Shown: positions 8,407 to 17,324, numbered from the stretch's first letter. The stretch: 64,000 nucleotides of DNA from Rugamonas rubra (GCF_900114705.1 NZ_FOTW01000033.1:1-64000), one strand, 5' to 3'. The notes: a model not told the origin generated them from the letters alone. Made by a program: numbers and translations.

Positions 8407-8464
8407 GCTTGCATCCGTTCAAAAAATAGGGGGTGGCCAGCACCATACTGGCCAGACCGTATTA

Positions 8465-8487
8465 TTGATGCATTTCAAATGTATGTT
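8465..8487 (+). promoter_or_regulatory. NsrR-type operator 1 upstream of norB
   Basis: The core ATGCATTT-C-AAATGTAT is centred on 8476 and extended by TTG and GTT. It fits the 11-1-11 dyad known for NsrR (AANATGCATTT-N-AAATGCATNTT) with one change in the core. It lies between the nsrR and norB starts, so it may control both. A half-conserved FNR/Dnr-type site (ATAAC-CTGG-ATCAA, 8489-8502) follows directly. Confidence 0.75.
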
Positions 8488-8506
8488 CATAACCTGGATC
8501 AAGAAA

Positions 8507-8529
8507 AACAGGCATTGAATATACATCTT
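8507..8529 (+). promoter_or_regulatory. Second, weaker NsrR-type operator upstream of norB
   Basis: Left half AACAGGCATTG matches 8 of 11 and right half ATATACATCTT matches 9 of 11 positions of the NsrR consensus, with the centre at 8518. It is 42 bases centre-to-centre from operator 1, that is four helical turns on the same face, and overlaps the likely -10 region (TATACA at 8520-8525). Confidence 0.5.
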
Positions 8530-8616
8530 TAAAAAACTTGCCTAGAATCGACGCCAGACGATCCGGTTAGTGCCGGTTCGCAAAGTTTTTCAACTACAAC
8601 AAAGAGGAACCAAGCC

Positions 8617-10893
8617 ATGCACGCTACGCGCAAACTCTGGACCTGGCTCGCGGTTATCTGCGTATTCTCCTTCGCCGTTCTCGGCTGGGTGGGTGCGGAG
8701 ATCTATCTGACCGCGCCGCCGATTCCCAAACAAGTGGTCAGCATCGAAGGTAAGGTGCTGTTCTCCGAAGGCCAGGTCACCCGCGGCCAAGAAGCCTGGC
8801 TGTCGGCCGGCGGTCAGCAGCTCGGCAGCGTCTGGGGCCACGGCAGCTACGTGGCGCCGGACTGGTCGGCCGACTGGCTGCACCGCGAAGCCGTCGCCCT
8901 GCGCGAGATCTGGGCCCAGCGTGAATTTGGCGCTCCTTTCGAGCAGCTCGACGTGTCCAAGAAAGGCGCGCTGAACGCCCGCCTGAAGGAAGAGATGCGG
9001 CGCAACAGCTACGACGCCAACAGCGCCACCATCACGCTGTCGGCCGACCGCGCCGAAGCCGTGCGCCAAGTCGCCAAGCACTATATGGGCTTGTTCGGCG
9101 ACGCCCGCGAACTCGACGCCCTGCGCAGCCAGTACGCCATGAACAGCAACTCGCTGACCGACCAGGACGACCTGCAAGCCCTGCCGGCCTTCGTCTTCTG
9201 GTCCGCCTGGGCCGCCGCCACCGACCGTCCCAACGAGGTCGACCTGAGCTACACCAGCAACTGGCCGCACGAACCGCTGGTCGACAACCGTCCCAGCGCC
9301 GGCGCCGGCATCTGGTCGATCGCCAGTATCATCCTGATGATCGGCGCCATCGCCGGCATGGTGATGCTGCACTCGACCGCCAAGGAAGAGGCCGACCCGG
9401 TCGCGCCCAAGGCCGACCCGCTGTTCAACCTGAAGCCAACGCCGTCCATGCTGGCCACCAAGAAATACTTCTTCGTCGTCATCGGCCTGATCCTGGCCCA
9501 GGTCGGCATGGGCGTGATCACCGCCCACTACGCCGTCGAGGGTCAAAGCTTCTTCGGCTACCCGCTGGCCGAGATCCTGCCGTTCGTCGTCAGCCGCACC
9601 ATCCACACCCAGTTCGCCGTGCTGTGGATCGCCACCGCCTGGCTGGCCACCGGCCTGTACATCGCCCCCGCCATCTCCGGCCACGAGCCGAAGTTCCAAA
9701 AGCTGGGCGTCAACCTGCTGTTCTACGCGCTGCTGTTCATCGTGGTCGGCTCGACCGCCTTCGGCTGGATCGGCTCGCTGCAACACAAGGGTACCGCCTT
9801 CGCCTTCTGGATCGGTAACCAGGGCCTGGAGTTCACCAGCATGGGCCGCATTTGGCAGATCCTGCTGTTCGTCGGCCTGCTGTTCTGGGTCACCCTGCTC
9901 GGCCGCGCCCTCTGGCCCGCGCTGAAAACCCCATCGGAAAGCCGTGGCCTGATCGTCATGGTGTTCCTCGCCGCGCTGTGCATCGGCGGCTTCTACGCCA
10001 CCTCGCTGACCTGGGGCCGTCAAACCCACTACTCGATGATCGAATACTGGCGCTGGTGGTTGGTCCACCTGTGGGTCGAGGGCTTCTTCGAGGTCTTCGC
10101 CACCGCCGTCATCGCCCTGCTGTTCACCCGTCTGGGCCTGATCCGTGCCGCCACCGCCAACAGCGCCATCGTGCTCGAGACCATCGTCTTCCTGTTCGGC
10201 GGCATCCTCGGCACCCTGCACCACCTGTACTTCACCGGCACGCCGACCTTCGTGATCGCCATCGGCGCCATGTTCTCGGCCCTGGAAGTGGTGCCGCTGT
10301 CGCTGATCGGCATCGAAGCCTATCGCAACTACCAGCGTTCGAAAGTGGCACCGTGGGTCGCCACCTACAAATGGTCGATCCTGTGCTTCATCGCCGTCGG
10401 CTTCTGGAACACCATCGGCGCCGGCCTGCTCGGCTTCGCGATCAACACGCCGATCGCCCTGTACTACATGCAAGGTCTGAACCTGACCGCCGCCCACGGC
10501 CACGCCGCCCTGTTCGGTGTCTACGGCATGCTCGGCATCGGCCTGCTGTTGTTCTGCCTGCGTGGCCTGAGCGACCGCGCCGCCTGGTCCGACCGCCTGT
10601 TGGCACCGATGTTCTGGATGATCAACATCGGCCTGGGCATGATGGTGTTCATCTCGCTGGTCCCGGCCGGTATCTACCAGGCCTATGCCAGCGTCACCAC
10701 CGGCATGTGGTTCGCCCGTTCGCCTGAGCTGATCCACTCGAAAGTGATGGAAACGCTGGTCTGGATGCGCGTCCCCGGCGACGTGGTGTTCTCCATCGGC
10801 ACGGTGTTCCTGGCGCTGTTCGCCTGGCGCCTGATGACCGGCGGCAAGAAAGCCAGCGCCACGCAAACCGTGGCCGGCAGCAACCGCGCCTAA
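8617..10893 (+). CDS. norB: Quinol-dependent nitric oxide reductase (qNOR)
   Basis: Reduces two NO to N2O with electrons from quinol at the inner membrane. The 758-residue length and the N-terminal extension without a CxxCH haem motif (residues 30-220, including GQEAWLSAGGQQLGSVWGHG) identify the single-subunit qNOR form rather than cytochrome c-dependent NorBC. The C-terminal two thirds carries about 12 helices with the haem-copper oxidase histidines (for example HLWVEGFFE and HGHAALFGVYG). The start has AGAGGAA upstream. It is divergent from nsrR with tandem NsrR-type sites in the gap, so it should be induced by NO. Two small genes follow in the same direction after a strong hairpin. Confidence 0.95.
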   Translation: MHATRKLWTWLAVICVFSFAVLGWVGAEIYLTAPPIPKQVVSIEGKVLFSEGQVTRGQEAWLSAGGQQLGSVWGHGSYVAPDWSADWLHREAVALREIWAQREFGAPFEQLDVSKKGALNARLKEEMRRNSYDANSATITLSADRAEAVRQVAKHYMGLFGDARELDALRSQYAMNSNSLTDQDDLQALPAFVFWSAWAAATDRPNEVDLSYTSNWPHEPLVDNRPSAGAGIWSIASIILMIGAIAGMVMLHSTAKEEADPVAPKADPLFNLKPTPSMLATKKYFFVVIGLILAQVGMGVITAHYAVEGQSFFGYPLAEILPFVVSRTIHTQFAVLWIATAWLATGLYIAPAISGHEPKFQKLGVNLLFYALLFIVVGSTAFGWIGSLQHKGTAFAFWIGNQGLEFTSMGRIWQILLFVGLLFWVTLLGRALWPALKTPSESRGLIVMVFLAALCIGGFYATSLTWGRQTHYSMIEYWRWWLVHLWVEGFFEVFATAVIALLFTRLGLIRAATANSAIVLETIVFLFGGILGTLHHLYFTGTPTFVIAIGAMFSALEVVPLSLIGIEAYRNYQRSKVAPWVATYKWSILCFIAVGFWNTIGAGLLGFAINTPIALYYMQGLNLTAAHGHAALFGVYGMLGIGLLLFCLRGLSDRAAWSDRLLAPMFWMINIGLGMMVFISLVPAGIYQAYASVTTGMWFARSPELIHSKVMETLVWMRVPGDVVFSIGTVFLALFAWRLMTGGKKASATQTVAGSNRA

Positions 10894-10923
10894 GGTCTGA
10901 ACTGAAGTAAGCAGCACCACCCC

Positions 10924-10952
10924 GGGGAGGCGCGCCGATCGGCCGCCTCCCC
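10924..10952 (+). terminator. Strong GC hairpin between norB and the DUF2249 gene
   Basis: GGGGAGGCG at 10924-10932 pairs with CGCCTCCCC at 10944-10952, with a further palindrome GCCGATCGGC in the loop. No T-tract follows. It may be an mRNA-stabilising or partial stop signal that lowers downstream expression relative to norB. Confidence 0.5.
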
Positions 10953-10982
10953 GCTTTGACTAAATTGCCAGGAGTTTATAAA

Positions 10983-11255
10983 ATGTCACACGATTGCTCG
11001 CGTCCCACCGGTCCCGAAGGCATCTATCCATTCGACGCGCGCGGTGTCGCCAAGCGCTTCCGCCACGCCGCCATCTTTGGCGCGCTCGATTCCCTCAACC
11101 CTGGAGAAGTCATGCGGTTCTGCAACGACCACGACCCGATCCCGCTGCTCCAGCAGATCAACAATTTCTTCGGCTCCAAGGTGAAGATCGCCTATTTGTC
11201 GCGCCAACCCGGCGAGATCATCATCGACTTCCTGGTCACCGAATCGCTGGACTAA
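10983..11255 (+). CDS. DUF2249 domain protein
   Basis: A 90-residue cytoplasmic protein with the DUF2249 pattern: YPFDARGVAKRFRHAAIFGA followed by LNPGEVMRFCNDHDPIPLL and a C-terminal IIIDFLV strand. The fold is small and TusA-like; members are often encoded next to denitrification, hemerythrin and NO-related genes, but their biochemical role is not known. I chose the ATG at 10983 because AGGAG lies eight bases upstream; the longer frame from 10956 has none. It follows norB and probably belongs to its NO-induced transcript. A second DUF2249 gene lies at 24517-24810. Confidence 0.8.
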   Translation: MSHDCSRPTGPEGIYPFDARGVAKRFRHAAIFGALDSLNPGEVMRFCNDHDPIPLLQQINNFFGSKVKIAYLSRQPGEIIIDFLVTESLD

Positions 11256-11262
11256 GCTTTTT

Positions 11263-11640
11263 ATGGATTACTACGCGCTGAAGTACCTGCACATGAGCTG
11301 CGCCGCCCTCAGCGGCGGCCTGTTCCTGTTGCGGGGATGCTGGATGCTGTTCCAGCCGGCCCGGCTGCAACAACGCTGGGTGCGCGTGGCCCCGCATATC
11401 ATCGACACGGCGCTGCTGGCCAGCGCCGTCACCCTGGCCGTGCTCAGCGGCCAGTACCCGTTGGCGCAGGGCTGGCTGAGCGCCAAGGTGCTCGCCCTGC
11501 TGCTCTACATCGTGCTGGGCACGGTGGCCCTCAAGCGCGGCAAGACCCGCGCCGTGCGCGCCGGCGCCTTCACCGCCGCCCTCGCCTGCTTCGGCTACAT
11601 CGTCGCCGTCGCCGTCAGCAAGCAGGCGCTGCCGTTCTAA
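11263..11640 (+). CDS. SirB2-like small membrane protein
   Basis: A 125-residue protein with four predicted membrane helices (about 5-25, 43-63, 70-88 and 100-120) and the N-terminus YYALKYLHMSCAALSGGLFL, which matches the SirB2 family. It starts seven bases after the DUF2249 gene, so the two are probably co-translated after norB. The family name comes from an old enteric regulator annotation; the real activity is unknown. Its place in a NO-reductase operon suggests a role in the respiratory membrane. Confidence 0.7.
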   Translation: MDYYALKYLHMSCAALSGGLFLLRGCWMLFQPARLQQRWVRVAPHIIDTALLASAVTLAVLSGQYPLAQGWLSAKVLALLLYIVLGTVALKRGKTRAVRAGAFTAALACFGYIVAVAVSKQALPF

Positions 11641-11712
11641 GACGGCGCGCCGCGTCGCCGGCCCGAGCCGCACCGCAGCCGCCGGGCGAGAACTGGTGGC
11701 CGCTTCCCATCC

Positions 11713-12042
11713 TCATGCAATCTTGGGTTTTCTGCGGCCGCGAACGGGCTGCGGGGAGGCCATGGGTTTCGTCGCTGGCGCAGGCTGCTCGGCTGGCGCC
11801 GCTTGTCGCGTCGGGCCATTGCGCCGGGTCTCTGGAATATCGATCTTGCTTCGGCCAAACGTTGCAACGATCTGGCTGAAGGCGACGCCAGGTCCGTTGA
11901 GGGAGACACGCCACGGCCCAGGCACTTGATTGGCAGCTATCTCCGCTAGACTCAGCCCGGCGGCAACCTTCTTGCGCCGGGCAAGCGCCGCCACCTTGTA
12001 CCACTCCGGCGGCCCCTGAGGGGGGTTCTTTGCATCATTCAT
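11713..12042 (-). CDS. Hypothetical protein
   Basis: A 109-residue basic protein of no family I recognise. It starts MNDAKNPPQGPPEWYKVAAL; AGGAG lies eight bases before the ATG, which decided this start over longer frames. The middle (LSLAEIAANQVPGPWRV) could form a short helical, possibly helix-turn-helix-like segment, and the C-terminal 35 residues are rich in Pro, Ala and Arg. Its start overlaps the stop of the upstream gene by ATGA, so the two are translationally coupled. Composition is somewhat less GC-rich than the neighbours. Confidence 0.5.
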   Translation of the reverse strand: MNDAKNPPQGPPEWYKVAALARRKKVAAGLSLAEIAANQVPGPWRVSLNGPGVAFSQIVATFGRSKIDIPETRRNGPTRQAAPAEQPAPATKPMASPQPVRGRRKPKIA

Positions 12043-12485
12043 TTGGCATCTCCTGCCAATGTAGCGAATAGATATTCTAGCAAAACACGCCAGGACCGAC
12101 TGCCGGCCGTCAAATCGAAACACATGTCGCATGGCCATCCTCGATTCGGCCACCAAGCCGGATCGCGTTGACGGACATCCTGTTCGGGTAAAAATGGCCC
12201 TATGGATTGAATCGCGATGCCAGCCGGAATAGGGCCTCTTTCGTGCCTTCGTAAATTGGAAACCACGTACTGGTCTGGAATCATGCAGAGGCGCCCCAAC
12301 GCTTTGGCATCCAGCGTTGTCATGCGTCCATTGGGACGCTCAATGTCCATCCCAGGAAAAGGCACATCCACAGCAATTGCCAGATAGAGATGCCCTTGAA
12401 AGAATTGCTGAGTTAGGTAATGTCCCTCCAACAGCCGTTCAATTGGCTGAACTATTCCTTCCTCAAATTCTCGAATGAATGGCAT
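12039..12485 (-). CDS. Hypothetical protein
   Basis: A 148-residue soluble protein of no recognised family, beginning MPFIREFEEGIVQPIERLLE. No signal peptide or membrane segment is visible. Several Trp and Cys residues lie in the C-terminal third (WWPNRGWPCDMCFDL). The stop overlaps the ATG of the 11713-12042 gene by four bases, giving a two-gene unit. Neither protein resembles the surrounding denitrification genes; a small two-component module such as a toxin-antitoxin pair is possible but not supported by any motif. Confidence 0.45.
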   Translation of the reverse strand: MPFIREFEEGIVQPIERLLEGHYLTQQFFQGHLYLAIAVDVPFPGMDIERPNGRMTTLDAKALGRLCMIPDQYVVSNLRRHERGPIPAGIAIQSIGPFLPEQDVRQRDPAWWPNRGWPCDMCFDLTAGSRSWRVLLEYLFATLAGDAK

Positions 12486-12653
12486 GGATGAGCACGACCG
12501 CTGTTTTGAAACAGTCTAGCAGTGCTTGCTACACGCCGAAGTCGCCGGCGACGGACGTAGATCAAACGAGTCCTAATCGCCGCCTCAGCAAGCATACACC
12601 TGATGAAGCGGAGAACCGCGTTGCGGGGCGGCCTGGACAACGTCCCCGAGGTA
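12486..12653. other. Intergenic, no gene seen
   Basis: Lower-GC stretch upstream of the 12039-12485 gene. Short reading frames here have no ribosome-binding site or recognisable protein. Confidence 0.4.
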
Positions 12654-13088
12654 TTACTTCTGTGGCGCCGGCTTGACTTGCGCGTTGAAGGACTTGTTGA
12701 CGATCTTCCATTCGCCGTCGATCTTCAGCAGCGTCATGTAATCGACAAACTTGATGCTCGGATAGTCCAGCACCACCTTGCCGACGGCGGCGTCCTGCGT
12801 CAGGTCGACGATTTCAAAGCTGCGCTTGCGTTGCGCCTCGTCGTTCGCCGCCTTGCCGTTGAAGCGGCCGGCATATTGCTCCACGCTCCAGGAAATCAGC
12901 TTGCCGCCCATGTAGCCGGAGACTCTCGCATCGCTGGCGAAGGCCTTGCGCACGAAGTCGGCGTTGCCGGTCTCGTGGGCGCGGATGTAGTTTTGCAGCG
13001 GCACCGTTGCGGCGGCCATTTCCGCGTCCTGCGCAAAGACGCCGGAGGTCATGCAAATCGTTGCAAAAAAGACGGCTGCGAGTTTCAT
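12654..13088 (-). CDS. Exported NTF2-like (SnoaL/lumazine-binding-like) protein
   Basis: A 144-residue protein with a Sec signal peptide (MKLAAVFFATICMTSGVFAQ, cut probably after AQ). The mature part, about 120 residues, has the cone-shaped NTF2-like pattern: VPLQNYIRAHETGNADFVRK at the front and a C-terminal DYMTLLKIDGEWKIVNK strand pair. Such proteins are annotated as putative lumazine-binding or DUF4440-like and often have no known ligand. The ATG at 13088 begins the signal peptide; a longer frame to 13175 adds residues that would mask it. It stands alone. Confidence 0.75.
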   Translation of the reverse strand: MKLAAVFFATICMTSGVFAQDAEMAAATVPLQNYIRAHETGNADFVRKAFASDARVSGYMGGKLISWSVEQYAGRFNGKAANDEAQRKRSFEIVDLTQDAAVGKVVLDYPSIKFVDYMTLLKIDGEWKIVNKSFNAQVKPAPQK

Positions 13089-13471
13089 CGTGGGGGACTC
13101 ATTCAGTGAACATGCTTGCGGGGTGGCGGCGGCTAGTGAAGGATCGCCCTCCCCGGTCCGCCTCGTTTGTTCCAAGTGTTTGCAACGGAAAGCTGCGGCA
13201 TTGAGCGTGACACCAACATTGGCAATGTTACATTAGAATGGAATTGCCTCCACGCATTTCTCTGCACTCGTCCCATGGTTCTCTCCGCTCTGTCCGCCTG
13301 CGCCGGCAAATCGACCGCAACGAAGCCGTGTTTCAGCATGAGGGCCTGCATATGGATCCAGCTGACTCGCAAAAACAAAGGCACTGGCAGAGTGATAAAT
13401 TAGCAATATATATTGATTTGAAATGTTATTATTAAGTCACTTAACATGAAAATCACTCGATAAAGGCAAGC
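13089..13471. other. Intergenic region upstream of the Tat-exported protein gene
   Basis: About 380 bases with no convincing gene; short frames on both strands lack ribosome-binding sites. The last 70 bases are very AT-rich (around 13395-13440) and probably hold the promoter of the 13472 gene. Confidence 0.4.
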
Positions 13472-16210
13472 ATGCATTTCAAATCACGTCGCAATTTTCT
13501 CAAATCGATAGGCGCCGCGTCCGTCGTCTCCACACTGGGCGAGGCGGCATTCATGTCGCACGCTTACGCGAATAGTTTCGCCGGCGCAAGCGCAGCCAGC
13601 CAAGGGGGCCTACCCGCCGATGCTCGGCCCACGCTGGGCATCGTCGGCGATCAAGTCACGTCGAAATTCTATTACGTGTCGCCCAGCAAATTGACCGTCG
13701 CCTACCAGGCGAACGGCTACCTCACCTGGGCCCTGGCGCTGTCCGGCCAGCGGCTGCGTATCGTCTTCGACGACACCATCGATCGCGACAAGCCCGACAA
13801 GCCGGTCAATTCCATCTTCGCGACGCCAGGAGCGACCGTATCCGGCGATTTCCTGAAGCAGGTCCAGGCTTGCATCGACATGGGCGTGAGCGACATCATT
13901 TGCATGGGGGGCCAGAACGACCTTGTCGGCGGCACATCCCTGGCTAGATTGCAAGAGGCATGGACGGCGGCGATTCAACTGGCCGTCAGCAACAACAAGC
14001 GCGTCTGGTGGCTGACGCAAACCCCGCTCGACAAGGAGAAGCTAGCCGTCCGGGCGGATATCATCAAGCTGAACCAGTGGATACTGGCGCAGGGTACGGC
14101 CTACTCAGGGGTGCACATCATCGACGTCGCCAGCAGGGTCTGCGGATCGGTGGCGGGCGCCGGCGCGCCGGGCGATCCGAGCGCATGGTGCAAGGGCTAC
14201 AGCAAAGACGGGGCCACACCGATCAACGTCGGCGCCTATTACATGGGCAAGGCGATCGCCGAAGTGTGGCGGCAAGAACTGCCAAACGACTTCTCCCTGG
14301 CGCACGATCCGCTCGACGACATCCAAGGCGATCCGCGGTCCTGCAACATCGTACACAACAGCCTGTTCACCGAAACAGGAATCACCGGCTTCAACATGGC
14401 CGACCCCGGTGTCGGCTACACCAAGAATTTCGAGCTCGTCTTCACCGACGGCATCGGCAGTGGCGCCGTGGGCGTGGCCGAAGTCAAGGATGGCAAGGTG
14501 GTGTCGCTCATCGTGGAAAACTCCGGCGTGTACAGCGTCGCGCCGAAGGTCAGCTTCGAAAAAGGCGACGGCCACGGCGCCGTGGCAGAGGCAACTTTGG
14601 GCATCGCCGGTTTTGTCGGCTTCGCCGAGCGCGACGCGAAAACCACCGTGACCAGCATCGCCCCGCTGGGCGACGGCGCCAACGAGGCGGCGGTGACTGT
14701 GAACTATCCGGCCTGGCAAGCCATCGGCGGACTCGCCTATGGCTACACGATGACGAGCGCCATGGCCAACCATATTGGGCCGCAAGACAAGTTCTCCATC
14801 CGTTGCGTTGTGACGCGCAACGAAGCACTCCCTACGACCGACCGCTTGGCGGCGATCGGACCGGTGGTCAAATGCTTCCTCGGCCAGGACATGCCCGAGT
14901 ACAGCTTCGTCAGTTGCCGATACTCCGCCGACGACAGCCGTTTGCCCGAGGGCTTTACCGCCGTGTTCCTGACCCCGCCAGCCAAATCTGGGTTGGTCAG
15001 CAATATCACCTTGTATCTCCAGGCCGCAAACGACAACACCAATACGAGAGACACCACCGCCAGCTTCAAGCTGAGCCGCTTCAGCTGCATCGTCGAACCG
15101 TCGAAGCAATTCGCTGCCGTGGAGAAAAGCCAAGTCAAATTCAACCCGGGACACTACTGCACCGTCTACCCCAATTGGGAGCCCTTCAGGTTCATCACCG
15201 AGCAGGACAGCTTCAACCAAGACGTCCGAAATGGCTCAAATGGTCTGTTGGAAACCACTGCGGCATGGCGCGGCATCGAACTGCCCTGCTATTGGCGCGA
15301 ACTGGAGCCGAACGAGGGGGAATACCAGTATAAAAAAATCGAGGATTGGCTGGAGGCGTTGGGCGAATACGTCAACAAGAACGGTGTCAACGTGAAGAAA
15401 CACCTGATCGTCTATCTCTTGTCCGACAGCTACAACCGGCAGGCGAAAGATTCCTTCCCCGACTACATCCTCGCCGAAGGCTATGCTGACGGCGGAAAAT
15501 ATGGCGGAGTGTATCCGCACAACTTTAGCGGGAGTACACCACGGGGCTTCAAGGCAAGGTACTTCCATCCCAAGATCCAGGAGCGCTTGATAGCGCTGGG
15601 GAAGGCACTGGCCGCAAAGTTCGACGACCACGAACTGTTCGAAGCCTTCCGCATGGATGAAACTTCGCCGGGCGAAACCTTCGCCCACGATTTCCCCAAG
15701 GAGCGCACCAATTACGTCGAGGGCCAGATCAACATCGCGCACCAGATCAACAAAGCGTTCAAAAAGACCATGTTTATCATGGGATTCAATTACGTCGCAG
15801 ACCAGAAGTTCTCGCGCGCAGCCCGCATGTTCATCCAGGCCGGCGTGGGGATGGGCGGCGTCGACTTGGTGATGAGCGACAGGGCATTGGCTGGACGCTA
15901 CCAATCCTACGACATCATCAAGGCCGCCTCGCCTTATGTGCCGAGCGTGATCCACTTCGACGGCGGCAACTATATGAGCAACGCCAATACCCCGCAGGAC
16001 ATCACCAAGCTGGTCGACTACGCCAAGGACCGCCTACATGCAAGCCATATCTGCTGGAATCGGAAGTATGATCATAATACTCCCAACGCGATTTGCGACT
16101 ATCGCCATCTGACGTCCTATTTGAACACCTTGCACACGCAGGAGGAATGGGAAAGTGCCGCCGGCCGCACCGGCGGATTGATCACCGAACGCCCCTCGTC
16201 GATCGCCTAG
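13472..16210 (+). CDS. Tat-exported two-domain protein: degenerate SGNH-like domain plus glycosidase-like barrel
   Basis: A 912-residue protein with a twin-arginine signal (SRRNFLKSIGAASVVS, residues 5-20). Residues 52-270 follow the SGNH-hydrolase layout: GIVGDQ at 56-61 in place of GDS, GGQND at 146-150 holding block III, and DGATPIN at 246-252 where the catalytic D-x-x-H block is expected. The Ser and His of the triad are therefore missing. A glycine-rich beta segment follows (327-380, SGVYSVAPKVSF). Residues 596-880 look like a (beta/alpha)8 sugar-hydrolase domain: WRGIELPCYWRELEPNEGEY opens it and EAFRMDETSPGE at 724-735 offers acidic catalytic candidates. It may act on an extracellular polysaccharide. 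Not part of any operon; somewhat lower GC than its neighbours. Domain calls are from pattern recognition only. Confidence 0.6.
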   Translation: MHFKSRRNFLKSIGAASVVSTLGEAAFMSHAYANSFAGASAASQGGLPADARPTLGIVGDQVTSKFYYVSPSKLTVAYQANGYLTWALALSGQRLRIVFDDTIDRDKPDKPVNSIFATPGATVSGDFLKQVQACIDMGVSDIICMGGQNDLVGGTSLARLQEAWTAAIQLAVSNNKRVWWLTQTPLDKEKLAVRADIIKLNQWILAQGTAYSGVHIIDVASRVCGSVAGAGAPGDPSAWCKGYSKDGATPINVGAYYMGKAIAEVWRQELPNDFSLAHDPLDDIQGDPRSCNIVHNSLFTETGITGFNMADPGVGYTKNFELVFTDGIGSGAVGVAEVKDGKVVSLIVENSGVYSVAPKVSFEKGDGHGAVAEATLGIAGFVGFAERDAKTTVTSIAPLGDGANEAAVTVNYPAWQAIGGLAYGYTMTSAMANHIGPQDKFSIRCVVTRNEALPTTDRLAAIGPVVKCFLGQDMPEYSFVSCRYSADDSRLPEGFTAVFLTPPAKSGLVSNITLYLQAANDNTNTRDTTASFKLSRFSCIVEPSKQFAAVEKSQVKFNPGHYCTVYPNWEPFRFITEQDSFNQDVRNGSNGLLETTAAWRGIELPCYWRELEPNEGEYQYKKIEDWLEALGEYVNKNGVNVKKHLIVYLLSDSYNRQAKDSFPDYILAEGYADGGKYGGVYPHNFSGSTPRGFKARYFHPKIQERLIALGKALAAKFDDHELFEAFRMDETSPGETFAHDFPKERTNYVEGQINIAHQINKAFKKTMFIMGFNYVADQKFSRAARMFIQAGVGMGGVDLVMSDRALAGRYQSYDIIKAASPYVPSVIHFDGGNYMSNANTPQDITKLVDYAKDRLHASHICWNRKYDHNTPNAICDYRHLTSYLNTLHTQEEWESAAGRTGGLITERPSSIA

Positions 16211-16241
16211 TTTCAAGTAGCGCTAGCTTGCGCCCGGCATG

Positions 16242-16649
16242 TCAGGGCCGCGCCAGCGACGGGCGCAGCTGGGCATGGTCGTCGCGCCAGCGCAGGGCGA
16301 ACAGCGCCGCCATCGCGATCTCGACCACGACGGCGCTGCCGATTCCGGCGCCGGCGTGGCCGCTGGCGAATTCAAACACGCCCAGCGCCGCCAGAATCGC
16401 GCTGCCCAGCGCGAAGCCGGCACACACGCTGGCCCGGGCCACCCCGGCCGGCGCCTCCCGCACCAGGTAAAGCGTCAGCGCCAGCGCCGCGAAGAGCGCG
16501 GCATTGCGGCGCGCCACGATTCCGGCCGAGTCGGCATATGCTACGTCCCACGTATGCAGCAAGGTGGCGGGTGCGAACATCCAAGCACAAAAGAGCACGG
16601 CGCAGAGGGCGCTGGAGAGCTGCGCCAAGGTCTTGAATCGGATCATCAT
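16242..16649 (-). CDS. Small integral membrane protein
   Basis: A 135-residue protein with about four membrane helices (around 8-28, 47-63, 70-92 and 98-117) and a short charged C-terminus. The start ATGATGA overlaps the TGA stop of the TetR gene, so it is translated together with the regulator and is the likely target of its control. No family recognised. It could be an export or stress-response partner of the TetR protein. Convergent with the 13472-16210 gene. Confidence 0.65.
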   Translation of the reverse strand: MMIRFKTLAQLSSALCAVLFCAWMFAPATLLHTWDVAYADSAGIVARRNAALFAALALTLYLVREAPAGVARASVCAGFALGSAILAALGVFEFASGHAGAGIGSAVVVEIAMAALFALRWRDDHAQLRPSLARP

Positions 16650-17314
16650 TGAATTCCTTTGCTTATGGGTGGAGGGACGGCCGGCGCCGCCCGCGTGGCG
16701 GCGCCGTGTAGAAACAGTTGGATCATTTCCGCGTAGTGCGGCGCGAGCGGCGCGGCGGGCGTGGCCAGCCAGCGCGTCAGCACGGCCAGGCGCAGGAACA
16801 CCAGGTATTCGGCCATCCGCTCGGCGCTGGCGTCGGCGCCGACCTCGCCTTCGCGCTGGCCTTGGCGTATCAGGTCGACGATCAGGCATTCAAAATCGTC
16901 GCGCTCGGGCGAATTTTGGCTAAGCTGCTGGCGGCCCAAGCGGTAGTAGAGGTAGGGAGCGACATAGGCGCGCATGCTTTCGGCGTAGGCAGCCTCTATC
17001 TCGAACACATGGAGGAAGCGCGCGGCGATACCAGGCAGGCCCGGCGCCACCGCGCGCGCGTCGGCGCGGCGCAACTGCAAGTCGTCTTGGAAACGTTGCT
17101 GGATAAGGGCTTCCTTGGCCGGAAAATGCTTGTACAGGGTGCCGCGCGCGACATCGGCGGCATGGGCGATGGCCTCCATCGTCACCGCCTCGTAGCCCAG
17201 CTCCTCGAACAATGCCCAGGCGCAACGCAGCAAGTGCTCCTTGGACTGTTGCAGTTTGCGCGCGCGGCGGCCGGGCGGCGCCGGGTCGGCGCGGGAGGTG
17301 TCGGCGGTCGTCAT
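16646..17314 (-). CDS. TetR-family transcription regulator
   Basis: A 222-residue repressor-type protein. The N-terminal helix-turn-helix (residues about 22-70) contains LFEELGYEAVTMEAIAHAA and DVARGTLYKHFPAKEALIQ, the standard TetR signature. The C-terminal domain is variable and gives no ligand clue. I chose the ATG at 17314 because a longer frame to 17353 would run through the operator. Two palindromic sites lie directly upstream (17325-17364), so it probably represses itself and the overlapping membrane-protein gene. Confidence 0.85.
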   Translation of the reverse strand: MTTADTSRADPAPPGRRARKLQQSKEHLLRCAWALFEELGYEAVTMEAIAHAADVARGTLYKHFPAKEALIQQRFQDDLQLRRADARAVAPGLPGIAARFLHVFEIEAAYAESMRAYVAPYLYYRLGRQQLSQNSPERDDFECLIVDLIRQGQREGEVGADASAERMAEYLVFLRLAVLTRWLATPAAPLAPHYAEMIQLFLHGAATRAAPAVPPPISKGIQ

Positions 17315-17324
17315 GTCGGGCCTT

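Noticed and set aside
8590..10920. 776-codon open frame on the minus strand opposite norB
   Set aside because: Shadow of norB with no recognisable motif; NorB is unambiguous on the plus strand.
12452..12640. 62-codon minus-strand ORF upstream of the 12039-12485 gene
   Set aside because: Arg-rich, overlaps the next gene's start, no ribosome-binding site or motif.
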